64,000 bases of DNA, taken from the NCBI RefSeq assembly GCF_015352445.1, contig NZ_JADKPO010000020.1:1-64000 (forward strand), given 5' to 3'. The notes beneath the pieces were generated by a model, which did not search any database, was not told where the DNA came from, and was given only the letters and a program-made list of their open reading frames with translations. The stretch comes from Nocardioides agariphilus. Its GTDB lineage: Bacteria; Actinomycetota; Actinomycetes; Propionibacteriales; Nocardioidaceae. This document shows, piece after piece, positions 10,356 through 19,338 of this stretch. The translations under genes and the position numbers were made by a program. How positions within the stretch are numbered: the stretch's first letter is position 1; every line of letters begins with the position of its first letter.

Positions 10356-10393
10356 GTAAGGGTTCCTGTCGATATATTGAAAGGTACCCTTAC
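10356..10393. promoter_or_regulatory. Inverted repeat between gshA and marR, probable MarR operator
   Basis: Arms GTAAGGGTTCC (10356-10366) and GGTACCCTTAC (10383-10393) match at 10 of 11 positions around a 16-bp AT-rich centre containing TATATT, a plausible minus-10 for the plus-strand regulator. It fills the whole gap between the divergent starts at 10339 and 10396. MarR regulators typically bind such palindromes and repress both directions; binding here is inferred. Confidence 0.65.
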
Positions 10394-10395
10394 GA

Positions 10396-10914
10396 ATGTC
10401 AAGAGCTGAGCCGGTCCGACCCACCAGCCCGCCGCTGATCGCACTGGTGCACCGCGCCAACAAGGCACTGCAGGCGAACATGGTCGCGCAGGCTCACCGG
10501 CAAGGGCATCCGGAGATCAAGCAGTCGCACAACGCGGTCTTCGGCACCTTGCACGGTGAGGGTCAGCGAGCCGTCGACATGGCCGCCAGCATGGGCATCA
10601 CCCGGCAGTCGATGGGCGAGATCGTGCGCGAGATGGTCCAGCTCGACATCCTCGAGATGGTGCCCGACCCGGCCGACCGCCGCGCCAAGCTGGTCACGTT
10701 CTCGGCGCACGGCCTCGAGGTGGCCGCCGCCGGCTTCCGGCACATCGGCGCCTTGGAGCGCCGCTTCGCCGAGGAGTTCGGCGCCGCCGACTACGAGACG
10801 GCGCGACGAGTGCTGGTGCGGGTGGCCGAGATGCTCGAGGCCGATGACGCAGAGCCGCACGACCAGGCGGTGACCCCGGGACAAACCGAAAGTCGGCGCA
10901 GTTCGCCCGGTTGA
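10396..10914 (+). CDS. MarR family transcriptional regulator
   Basis: 172 residues with a MarR winged helix: the recognition region AVDMAASMGITRQSMGEIVREM followed by the wing LDILEMVPDPADRRAKLVTFS. MarR repressors often respond to phenols, oxidants or thiol-reactive compounds. No conserved N-terminal Cys is visible, so OhrR-style redox sensing is not supported. Transcribed away from the thiol operon and sharing a 56-bp palindromic control region with it, so it is the likely regulator of that operon. ATG at 10396 with AAAGG eleven bases upstream. The stop codon sits in the loop of the terminator hairpin. Confidence 0.88.
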   Translation: MSRAEPVRPTSPPLIALVHRANKALQANMVAQAHRQGHPEIKQSHNAVFGTLHGEGQRAVDMAASMGITRQSMGEIVREMVQLDILEMVPDPADRRAKLVTFSAHGLEVAAAGFRHIGALERRFAEEFGAADYETARRVLVRVAEMLEADDAEPHDQAVTPGQTESRRSSPG

Positions 10915-10933
10915 GGGGGCGAACTGCGCCGAC
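10892..10933. terminator. Bidirectional terminator between marR and groEL
   Basis: A perfect 17-bp stem (GTCGGCGCAGTTCGCCC and its complement) with a loop of eight bases. It covers the last codons of the MarR gene, whose TGA (10912-10914) is in the loop, and lies 21 bases beyond the groEL stop on the other strand, so it can serve both converging transcripts. Confidence 0.8.
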
Positions 10934-10954
10934 TCGGCGGTGCTCAGTTCTCCA

Positions 10955-12577
<1,623 letters not shown>

Positions 12578-12588
12578 TCAAGAGGACA

Positions 12589-12636
12589 GGTCGTGTCCCT
12601 GGCCGTGCGGTCTAGCGCACGCTCAGGGACACGACC
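12589..12636. repeat. Family B nested palindrome between groES and groEL
   Basis: Outer arms GGTCGTGTCCCTG (12589-12601) and CAGGGACACGACC (12624-12636) pair perfectly; inside them GTGCG and CGCAC flank GTCTAG. The same core recurs at 41071-41120 and 42097-42142. Between groES and groEL it could act as a processing or partial-termination site that changes the groES:groEL ratio; that is inference. Confidence 0.75.
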
Positions 12637-12648
12637 CGAAGAGAACGA

Positions 12649-12942
12649 TCAGGAAACGACGGCGAGCACGTCGCGCGCCGAGAGGATGAGGTACTCGTTG
12701 CCGGAGTACTTGACCTCGGTGCCGCCGTACTTGCTGTAGATGACCTTGTCGCCGACGGCGACGTCGAGCGGGACCCGGTTGCCGTTGTCGTCGATGCGGC
12801 CCGGGCCGATCGCCAGGACCTCGCCCTCCTGCGGCTTCTCCTTGGCCGTGTCGGGGATGACCAGGCCAGAAGCCGTGGTCTGCTCCGCGTCGAGCGGCTT
12901 GACCACGATGCGGTCCTCAAGGGGCTTGATGTTGACCGACAC
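12649..12942 (-). CDS. groES: Co-chaperonin GroES
   Basis: 97 residues, the 10-kDa lid of GroEL. Canonical start [19 protein letters not shown], mobile loop [18 protein letters not shown] and the closing [10 protein letters not shown] are present. The frame is open five codons upstream (GTG at 12957), but the GTG at 12942 gives the family start and has GTGGAGG eight bases ahead. First gene of the groES-groEL operon under tandem CIRCE sites, so it is expected to be repressed by HrcA and induced by heat. Confidence 0.96.
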   Translation of the reverse strand: MSVNIKPLEDRIVVKPLDAEQTTASGLVIPDTAKEKPQEGEVLAIGPGRIDDNGNRVPLDVAVGDKVIYSKYGGTEVKYSGNEYLILSARDVLAVVS

Positions 12943-13033
12943 GATGTCGACCTCCACTTTCTAGAGCTCTCCAGACGATGTGAGCCTGCTCGGAGGTACG
13001 CCGTCGCGGGGGTCGTACGTCGTCACAGACCCA

Positions 13034-13055
13034 GGTCAGTGATTTGGTCAGTGAT
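13034..13055. repeat. Short direct repeat next to CIRCE
   Basis: GGTCAGTGAT occurs twice, at 13034-13043 and 13046-13055, a 12-bp period directly beside the first CIRCE. It may be part of the groES promoter region; function unknown. Confidence 0.5.
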
Positions 13056-13117
13056 CTGGCGCTCTCGAGGTGAGAGTGCCAACCGCGACGTTAGCACTCC
13101 CCCAAGACGAGTGCCAG
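13056..13117 (-). promoter_or_regulatory. Tandem CIRCE operators upstream of groES
   Basis: On the plus strand TTAGCACTC-N9-GAGTGCCAG at 13091-13117 matches CIRCE (TTAGCACTC-N9-GAGTGCTAA) with two changes in one arm. A second, more degenerate copy, CTGGCGCTC-N9-GAGTGCCAA, lies at 13056-13082, eight bases away. CIRCE is the binding site of the HrcA repressor; it controls groES-groEL transcribed leftwards. The sites also overlap the presumed promoter of the rightward gene at 13147. Confidence 0.88.
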
Positions 13118-13146
13118 GGCGACTCCATCGTGGGTGGCACGGCAGG

Positions 13147-14346
13147 ATGCGGTGTGTGAGTTCGCAGACCGTCGCGCAGAGCTTCGCCTGGCTGCTGACC
13201 GACGACGGCCAGGCCGTCTTGTCGCGGGCGGTCGAGGCGAGCGCGGAACCCGGGTACGACGAGCTGGCGCTCCAAGGCGAGCTGCGGCGTGGGACCAGGC
13301 CCGAACGAGTGGCCCTGGCGATCACCCAGGCCGAGCTGCGACGGCGGGCGACTGGCAAGTTCGGCGAGCTGGCGGCGCGGATGTACTTCACGCCCGACGG
13401 CCTCGAGCAGGCCACCAGGCTCTCGGTGTCCACGCACCGGGCCAGTCGGCTGCAGGCCGCGGTGACCCAGAGCGTGGTGGACCTGGGGTGCGGCATCGGC
13501 GGTGACCTGGTGGCCTTCGCCCGCGCCGGGATCACCACGGCGGGGGTGGACCTCGACCCGTTGCGGGTGGCGATGGCGCGGGCCAACCTCGCGGCTCTGG
13601 AGCTGGGCGGCGCCGTGCAGGAGGCAGATGCCACCGCCGTGGACAGCTCGCCGTTCGACGTGGCGTTCGCCGATCCGGCGCGGCGCAGCGGCGCGGGACG
13701 CAGCTTCCGGGTCGAGGACTGGACGCCGCCGTGGAGCTTCGTCGAGTCGCTGCTGCGGCGCGACGCCTGCGTCAAGGTCGCCCCTGGCATCCCGCACGCG
13801 ATCGTGCCCGCCGGGGTCGAGGCCGAGTGGGTCAGCGACCACGGCGAGGTCAAGGAGGCCGCACTGTGGTCGGGCCGGCTGGCCACTGACGCACGGCGCG
13901 CGACCGTGATCGGCGACGGCGGCCTGGCCACGCTCACCGACGCCGACGACCCCGGGACCGAGATCGTCGGCGTCGGGACCCTGGGCGGGTTCCTCTACGA
14001 ACCTGACGGCGCAGTGATCCGCGCCGGCCTGGTGACGGCCGTCGCGGCTGGCGTGCAGGGTCGGTTGCTGGACAGCAAGATCGCCTACGTCACCTCGGAC
14101 GAGGCCTACCGGTCGCCGTTTGCGCGGTCCTACCGGGTCCTCGAAGAGGTGCCCTATCGGGAGAAGCAGCTGCGCGCGGCCCTGCGGGCACGCGGCATCG
14201 GCACGCTGACGATCAAGAAGCGCGGGGTCGACGGGTCGCCGGAGCAGCTTCGCAAGCGGCTCGACCTGCACGGCGAGGACGAGGCCACGCTGGTGCTCAC
14301 GCGAGCGCGCGGCCGGGGCATCGCCCTGCTGGTCAAGCCGTTCTAA
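13147..14346 (+). CDS. SAM-dependent methyltransferase with THUMP-like domain
   Basis: About 399 residues. Class I methyltransferase core with motif I VVDLGCGIGGDLVAFA followed by an acidic strand end (AGVDLDPLRVAMARANL), and the later FADPARRS motif. The C-terminal 100 residues (SDEAYRSPFARSYRVLEEVPY and TLTIKKRGVDGSPEQLRKRL) match the THUMP-like RNA-binding domain found in actinobacterial homologues. The likely substrate is RNA, but this is not established. The start is ATG 13147 or GTG 13156; neither has a strong ribosome site. Divergent from groES, and convergent with the Tat-type gene via a shared terminator. Confidence 0.85.
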   Translation: MRCVSSQTVAQSFAWLLTDDGQAVLSRAVEASAEPGYDELALQGELRRGTRPERVALAITQAELRRRATGKFGELAARMYFTPDGLEQATRLSVSTHRASRLQAAVTQSVVDLGCGIGGDLVAFARAGITTAGVDLDPLRVAMARANLAALELGGAVQEADATAVDSSPFDVAFADPARRSGAGRSFRVEDWTPPWSFVESLLRRDACVKVAPGIPHAIVPAGVEAEWVSDHGEVKEAALWSGRLATDARRATVIGDGGLATLTDADDPGTEIVGVGTLGGFLYEPDGAVIRAGLVTAVAAGVQGRLLDSKIAYVTSDEAYRSPFARSYRVLEEVPYREKQLRAALRARGIGTLTIKKRGVDGSPEQLRKRLDLHGEDEATLVLTRARGRGIALLVKPF

Positions 14347-14347
14347 G

Positions 14348-14381
14348 GCTCACGCCCCCGGAGAAGACCGGGGGCGTGAGC
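14348..14381. terminator. Bidirectional terminator
   Basis: A perfect 14-bp stem, GCTCACGCCCCCGG and CCGGGGGCGTGAGC, with a six-base loop, lying exactly between the converging stops at 14346 and 14393. Confidence 0.85.
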
Positions 14382-14392
14382 TCAGAGCTGGA

Positions 14393-14992
14393 TCAGCACT
14401 CGCCCGGGTTCGGGTCGCACACGGTGGCGCCGACCTCACCCAGACCGTCGTCGTGCGGCCACTTCTTCGGCTGGTCCTTCAGCGGCGAGGAGCCAGAGGT
14501 GCCACACACGTCACCGGTGATCTGCGCCTGAGCGCAGCCGTCGAACGTGACGCCGCCGATCTTGTAGCTGAAGTGGAGGATCGCGAAGCCGGTCTCGGAC
14601 GTGCCGAAGCCGTCAGCGTCGACGTAGACGCAGGTGTTGGTGCCGGAACCGCCGACGATGACCAGGTCGTCGTCGCCGGAGTGGGCCTGGCGCCCAGCGT
14701 CACCGTTGATCGTCATCAGACCCAGGTAGATCGTGTTGTCGTCGACGGCTTCGTCGCCGACCTTGAAGCAGAAGGTGAAGTGGTAGGTCTTGTCGTTCTG
14801 ACCAAGGCCAGGGTGCTTGCAGGCGACGCCGCACTGACCGGCCACGACCGGCGGCTGCGAACTCGCGTAGGCCGGTGCGTTGATGGCAACGGCAGCAACG
14901 GGCACCGACCAGGCGACACCGCGCGTGACGGTGCGCCGAGAGATCTTGGTCCCCCCGACCTTTTCGAGCGCAGACGTGCTCTTTGAATCCAT
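14393..14992 (-). CDS. Tat-type secreted protein of unknown function
   Basis: 199 residues, not assigned to a family. The N-terminus has a twin-arginine style signal, KISRRTVTRG (Arg19-Arg20), then a hydrophobic stretch ending at APAYA near residue 43; export through the Tat pathway is likely. The mature part has at least seven cysteines (CGVACKH, FCFK, TCVYVD, GCAQ, VCGTSG, VCDPNPGEC), which suggests several disulfides or metal binding. The spacer GGGGGG lies upstream of the ATG at 14992, and a short palindrome at 15015-15032 lies in its promoter region. Confidence 0.8.
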   Translation of the reverse strand: MDSKSTSALEKVGGTKISRRTVTRGVAWSVPVAAVAINAPAYASSQPPVVAGQCGVACKHPGLGQNDKTYHFTFCFKVGDEAVDDNTIYLGLMTINGDAGRQAHSGDDDLVIVGGSGTNTCVYVDADGFGTSETGFAILHFSYKIGGVTFDGCAQAQITGDVCGTSGSSPLKDQPKKWPHDDGLGEVGATVCDPNPGEC

Positions 14993-15014
14993 TGTGAAAC
15001 CCCCCCAGGATTAC

Positions 15015-15032
15015 ATGGTGAAGTCTCACCAT
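15015..15032. promoter_or_regulatory. Palindrome upstream of the Tat-type gene
   Basis: ATGGTGA-AGTC-TCACCAT, seven perfect pairs around four bases, 23 bases upstream of the ATG at 14992. The minus strand contains TATGGT, a possible minus-10, so the palindrome could be an operator on the core promoter. The rest of 14993-15191 shows no gene. Confidence 0.5.
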
Positions 15033-15191
15033 AGACCGGCGTGACCTCCAAGGGAAATGCGCTGTCCCCGGGGGGTGGAGGGTGGGCTGGACCAGTTGGT
15101 TACAGAGACCTCCGCTCGTATCACCTGCGGACTTCGTTGCTCCTGGGCGATTTTACTTTCGGAATGCGTCGAAGTTGCACAAACCCTCGCT

Positions 15192-16778
15192 TCAGCACCC
15201 CGAGCGCGGTAACGACAGGGTCCTCGTAGGCAGCCTGCCGGGGGCCGGGCCGGACCCCACGAGGTAGGCCACCAGGGCGTTCATGGCACCCGGCGTCTCG
15301 CCGTACGTCGCAACCCGGACCCGGGCCTGGCTGCGCGCCAGCACCTCCGGACGGTCCAGCGCGACGACCACACCCGCGCGTGCCGGACGGTCGGTCACCA
15401 AGGCGACCTTGGTTCCTCGGTCACCGATGGCCAACCCCTGTCGCCGAGCCGCAGCCTCGAAGGCCGCCACCGCCGCCGCCGGTCCTCGCAGGCGCACCCG
15501 ACTCGTGACGAGACGTCCCTGGCAAGGTCCCGACACCGACGTCAAAGCAGCCTGCGAGAGCTTCGCCGAGACCCACGCCGAGGTGCCCAGGTCCAGCGGC
15601 GCGACGCCTGCATGCCGCACGTGGAGCAGCAGCGCGACCATGCGTGCCGCAGCCTCCTCGACGCGCGATCGCGGCAACCGCCCCTGGCGGACAGCGGCAA
15701 CGATGCCGTCGCGGGCCTTCTCGGGGTCCGCGGGCATCAGCACGACGTCGACCCCGGCCCGCAGCGCCCTGACGGCGGCCTGGGCCGGGCCGTAGTGCCG
15801 CGAGACGGCCCTCATCGACAGCGCGTCGGTCAACACCAGGCCTTCGAAGCCGAGCTCGCCACGGAGCAGGCCGTCGACGACCTTGCGCGACAGGGACGCC
15901 GGCACGCCGGGGTCGACCGCACGCACGTCGAGGTGACCGACCATGACCGCCGTGGCGCCCGCCTCGATGCCGGCCTGGAACGGCACGAGGTCGCGGGCCC
16001 GCAGCTGCTCGAGCGAGGCGTCGAGCTCGGGGAGGGCCAGGTGGCTGTCAACCGTCGCCGAGCCGTGCCCGGGAAAGTGCTTGAGCGTGGCGATCAGCCC
16101 TGCCGAGGCGACGCCGTCTTGGGCAGCCACGACCTGCTCGGCCGCTTGCGCGGGGAACTCCGAGGCCGACCGCGTGCCGATGACCGGGTCGCGCGGACCC
16201 CGGGTGACGTCGGCGTCCGGCGCCAGCACCGCGGTGAAGCCGAGCCCGCTCATCTCGCGCGCGCTCGCCCGGGCAGCCAGACGCGTCAGGTCCGGCCGGC
16301 CCGCCGCTCCCGTCGACATGAACGCCGGGTACGGCGTGGCCTCGTGCACGCGGACGACCCGGCCACCCTCCTGGTCGATGCCCACGAACGCCGGGTAGCC
16401 GCGGCCGCGGGCCGCTTGCTGCACCGACGCGACCACCGACCGCAGCTGCTCGGCCGAGACGATGTTGTCGGCGACGGGTACGACGCCACCGAGGTGGAGC
16501 CGGCGCACCAGTCCCGCCGGCGAACCGGTGCCGCGGTACCCGGCGACGATCACCTGGCCCGCCAGCTGGTTCAACGACAGGTCGGCGACGAGCTGATCGG
16601 CCCGGGTGACCTCGGCAGCCGTCGGCCCCCACGTCGTCGTGCCCGTCGGGTCAGCGGCAGGCGCTCCCACAGCCGACGCGGAGGTGCCCCGGCTCGCGGG
16701 CGCAACAGGTACGGCGGCCGACGAGACCGCCGTACACACCAGCGCGACGACGAGGGCGCCGGTCAGGGGCGGACGCAC
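15192..16778 (-). CDS. nagZ: Secreted glycoside hydrolase family 3 beta-N-acetylhexosaminidase
   Basis: 528 residues with a signal peptide (MRPPLTGALVVALVCTAVSSAAVP). The family 3 NagZ-type active site is clear: KHFPGHG at 233-239 followed by Asp244-Ser-His246 (the general acid pair) and the nucleophile Asp318 in LVLTDALSMRAV. Such enzymes remove N-acetylglucosamine from muropeptides in wall turnover; the closest mycobacterial analogue is the lipoprotein LpqI. Here there is no lipobox, so the enzyme is secreted or wall-bound. The C-terminal 130 residues form an extra domain. It follows the sigma/anti-sigma-like pair by 37 bp and may be cotranscribed, which would link that sigma factor to wall turnover. 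Confidence 0.88.
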   Translation of the reverse strand: MRPPLTGALVVALVCTAVSSAAVPVAPASRGTSASAVGAPAADPTGTTTWGPTAAEVTRADQLVADLSLNQLAGQVIVAGYRGTGSPAGLVRRLHLGGVVPVADNIVSAEQLRSVVASVQQAARGRGYPAFVGIDQEGGRVVRVHEATPYPAFMSTGAAGRPDLTRLAARASAREMSGLGFTAVLAPDADVTRGPRDPVIGTRSASEFPAQAAEQVVAAQDGVASAGLIATLKHFPGHGSATVDSHLALPELDASLEQLRARDLVPFQAGIEAGATAVMVGHLDVRAVDPGVPASLSRKVVDGLLRGELGFEGLVLTDALSMRAVSRHYGPAQAAVRALRAGVDVVLMPADPEKARDGIVAAVRQGRLPRSRVEEAAARMVALLLHVRHAGVAPLDLGTSAWVSAKLSQAALTSVSGPCQGRLVTSRVRLRGPAAAVAAFEAAARRQGLAIGDRGTKVALVTDRPARAGVVVALDRPEVLARSQARVRVATYGETPGAMNALVAYLVGSGPAPGRLPTRTLSLPRSGC

Positions 16779-16815
16779 GCCGAGCAGTGTCTCAGTCAGA
16801 CACCCGCTCCGGGCC

Positions 16816-17439
16816 TCAACCCGGATCGCGTTCCCAGCGAGGCGGGAGACGCCGGTTGAGCGAGAACAGCCGGCCGAGCACCGGCATGATCACGATGTTG
16901 AGGCCATGCAGGACGCCGATGATCAGGAGGATGCCGCCGATCCGCACGAGCTCTGACCTCACCATGCCGGCGGTCACGTCCCCGCTGAAGTCCGGCGCCT
17001 CGACCCGCACCGTGAACAGGATGTAGGCGGTGAAGATCAGGTAGTAGACGACGTCGGTCAGCACGATGTAGCTCTTGCCGGTCAGCGGGTTGTCGTGGAA
17101 GACGTCGGCTGCGTAGGCGCGCCCGAACCGCTTGATGAAGGGCCCGAGCCAGATCGCGATCGCCACCAGCGCGGCGGTCGTGGCGATCTCCAGGATCCAC
17201 CAGGGCATGTGCAGTCCCTCCTCGTCCCTCGGGGTCAGCATGACGGTCAGCGCGACCGCGAGCGCGAGGCCGGCAGCCCAGGCGAGCACCAGCCGATGCA
17301 CGCGGGTACGGCGCCTCCGGTCGTCGGCGATGCTGCCGACGACCCGGGAGAACAGGTCCGGCGCCGGCTCGGTGTGATCCCCCTCCGCGCCGAGGGCCTC
17401 GTGGAGCCGGGACTCGATGTTGCTTTCCAGGTCAGCCAT
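16816..17439 (-). CDS. Four-helix membrane protein, putative anti-sigma partner
   Basis: 207 residues. A charged cytoplasmic head of about 48 residues (LFSRVVGSIADDRRRR) is followed by four predicted membrane helices near 50-67, 80-100, 125-143 and 166-188. It overlaps the ECF sigma gene by eight bases, the usual arrangement for a sigma factor and its membrane-bound antagonist. No zinc-binding anti-sigma motif is present, so the assignment rests on gene order and topology. Confidence 0.7.
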   Translation of the reverse strand: MADLESNIESRLHEALGAEGDHTEPAPDLFSRVVGSIADDRRRRTRVHRLVLAWAAGLALAVALTVMLTPRDEEGLHMPWWILEIATTAALVAIAIWLGPFIKRFGRAYAADVFHDNPLTGKSYIVLTDVVYYLIFTAYILFTVRVEAPDFSGDVTAGMVRSELVRIGGILLIIGVLHGLNIVIMPVLGRLFSLNRRLPPRWERDPG

Positions 17440-18001
17440 GGTGGTCCTCCAAGATCACCGCGAGGCCGCGCAGGCCCCGCTTGAGGTGGGTCTTCACCGA
17501 GTTGGACGAGAGCCCGAGGAGCTCGGCGATCTGGTCGACCGGAAGCTCGAGGTAGTAGCGCAGCGCGAGGCACTCGCGCTGGCGGTGCGGCAGCATCCGC
17601 AGCGCCGCCACCACCTCGCGACGCGACTCCTGGCGCACGGAGGTGTCCTCGGCGGACGGCTCGTCCGGTGCGGCCGGCGGTCGGTGCCGCAGCGAGACGA
17701 GGCCGCGGCGGTTGTGGTCGCGGGCCAGGTTGACCACGATCGAGCGCAAGTACGCGGCCGCCTTCTCGGGCTCCCGGATGCGATAGGCGTTGCGGGCCAG
17801 GCGGATGAACGCCTCCTGCACCAGGTCCTCGGCAGCGGTTCGGTCGTCGGTGAAGAACCGTGCCAGCGCCACGAGGCGTTGGCCCTCCAGCTGGAACAAC
17901 GCGGCCACCAGCGCGTCCGCGTCGACCTCCGAACGGGTCGCCGAACGCTCACCAGACACCTCACTGGTCACGTCGTTGGCCACCGTCGACAGGGACTCCA
18001 T
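17432..18001 (-). CDS. ECF RNA polymerase sigma factor (system 1)
   Basis: 189 residues from the ATG at 18001. Region 2 is seen in ALARFFTDDRTAAEDLVQEAF and YLRSIVVNLARDH; region 4 in LRMLPHRQRECLALRYY and VDQIAELLGLSSNSVKTHLKRG. It directs polymerase to stress-type promoters. The gene overlaps a four-helix membrane protein and has an AAC-N17-CGTT promoter-like pair upstream (18042-18069), consistent with autoregulation. GTG at 18004 is an alternative start. Confidence 0.88.
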   Translation of the reverse strand: MESLSTVANDVTSEVSGERSATRSEVDADALVAALFQLEGQRLVALARFFTDDRTAAEDLVQEAFIRLARNAYRIREPEKAAAYLRSIVVNLARDHNRRGLVSLRHRPPAAPDEPSAEDTSVRQESRREVVAALRMLPHRQRECLALRYYLELPVDQIAELLGLSSNSVKTHLKRGLRGLAVILEDHHG

Positions 18002-18041
18002 CACTTGGCAGACGAGCAGACCGCGTCCCCGGGTGACACAG

Positions 18042-18069
18042 AACGCGTGCGAATACCTGCAGGTTTGCG
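18042..18069 (-). promoter_or_regulatory. ECF-type promoter of sigma system 1
   Basis: On the minus strand CGCAAAC (18069-18063) and CGTT (18045-18042) are separated by 17 bases, fitting the AAC-N16/17-CGT form of ECF promoters. The same spacing occurs upstream of the sigma genes at 23208 and 58222. Confidence 0.6.
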
Positions 18070-18136
18070 CGGTCACCCCATCGTTGTCCACGTCCGTCCG
18101 TCGAGGTGTCCAGGAAACCTCCCGATCGGAGCCCAC

Positions 18137-18658
18137 ATGTCCATCCGACGTACGACGAGCCTCACCGCTGCCGCCGCCCTCATGCTCGCCCCCGTGGCCG
18201 CGAGCTCGCCCGCGACGGCCGCGCCGGCCGGGGTCTTCCGCGGTGACCTGGTGGACCTCTCCTCGAGCACGGCCGACCCGTTCGGCGACGCCTCCGCCCA
18301 GCTGGTGATGGCCGAGACCGGCAAGGGAGCGATCTTCCACCTGCGGGTGAAGGGGATCGACCTCTCAGCGGTCGGTCACGACTACGGCGCCCACCTCCAC
18401 GTCGGTCCGTGCGTCGCCGAGGACGGAGCGGCTGCCGGCCCGCACTACAACGCCTCGGGCGTCACGCCGCCGGTCGTCAACGACCACACCGAGGTCTGGC
18501 TCGACTTCACCGTGACGGCTGACGGCACGGGGGCGGGCGACGCGTCTGTCCCCTTCGTCGCGACGCCCGGCGACCGCGCCGTCGTGATCCACGCCGAGGC
18601 GACGGCCCCCTCCGGCGCCGCAGGTCCTCGCCTGGTCTGCCTCCCGGTCCAGTGGTGA
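18137..18658 (+). CDS. Secreted Cu/Zn superoxide dismutase-like protein
   Basis: 173 residues with a signal peptide (MSIRRTTSLTAAAALMLAPVAASSPATAA). Four presumptive copper ligands of SodC are present: His86 and His88 (AHLHVGPC), His103 (GPHYN) and His152 (VIHAEA), together with the Cys92-Cys168 disulfide and the active-site Arg165 (PRLVC). The zinc loop between His103 and the DHTEVWLDF strand is very short and the electrostatic loop is shortened, so zinc binding is doubtful. This recalls copper-only SODs. It is divergent from the sigma gene and overlaps the next membrane-protein gene by seven bases. Confidence 0.78.
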   Translation: MSIRRTTSLTAAAALMLAPVAASSPATAAPAGVFRGDLVDLSSSTADPFGDASAQLVMAETGKGAIFHLRVKGIDLSAVGHDYGAHLHVGPCVAEDGAAAGPHYNASGVTPPVVNDHTEVWLDFTVTADGTGAGDASVPFVATPGDRAVVIHAEATAPSGAAGPRLVCLPVQW

Positions 18659-19212
18659 GGGTCTCGCTCCTGCGCTCCGCCGCCGCCGGCGTGATGCTCG
18701 GCGCGGCGTGGGGCGTCCTGGCGCGGGTGTGGATGCGCCTGATCAGCACCGACCCGGAGTTCAGCTGGGAGGGCACGCTGGCCATCGTCGGCATGTCAGC
18801 CGTGCTGGGTCTGGGCGTCGGGCTGGTCCACGCCGCGCGCCAGGGCGGTCGCAGCAGGTGGTGGACGCTCGCCGTCGTACCCGGCCTGCTGCTGTTCTTG
18901 AGCCCCGGAATGCTGATGGCGCCGGCGTTCGTGCTGGGTGGTCTGGCGTGGAGCGGACGCGGGTGGGTGGCGAGGACCGTCGGGTCCCTCGCGACACTCG
19001 CGTCGGTCGGACTGGCGACCTGGGTGATGGTCGAGGACCTCAGCTCGCCCCTCACCGTCGGGTTCGGGCTCGGCGACATCGTCGCCTTCCTGGGTGGGTA
19101 CGTCCTGCTCGTGCTCGGTCTGGCCCTGGCCTCGGGGCTCGTCTGGCGGCGTACGCGACGCACCCCAGACCTGGTCGCTGCCGAGGTCAGGCTCCGGGCC
19201 GCGACCACCTGA
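18652..19212 (+). CDS. Integral membrane protein of unknown function
   Basis: 186 residues with about five hydrophobic helices and a short basic tail; no family recognised. The GTG at 18652 (or 18655) overlaps the end of the SOD-like gene, so the two are likely cotranslated. A role linked to the SOD-like protein is only suggested by this overlap. Confidence 0.7.
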   Translation: MVRVSLLRSAAAGVMLGAAWGVLARVWMRLISTDPEFSWEGTLAIVGMSAVLGLGVGLVHAARQGGRSRWWTLAVVPGLLLFLSPGMLMAPAFVLGGLAWSGRGWVARTVGSLATLASVGLATWVMVEDLSSPLTVGFGLGDIVAFLGGYVLLVLGLALASGLVWRRTRRTPDLVAAEVRLRAATT

Positions 19213-19338
19213 GGTCCCGCCTGCTGATCGCATCGGCGACGACAGGGACCCCAGGCCGATCGCGCAGTATGCTCCGCGGGTACGTGAGCCGGCGAGGTAT
19301 GGCGCCTTGGGGGGCGTGGCCGGCAAGACAGGGACCTG

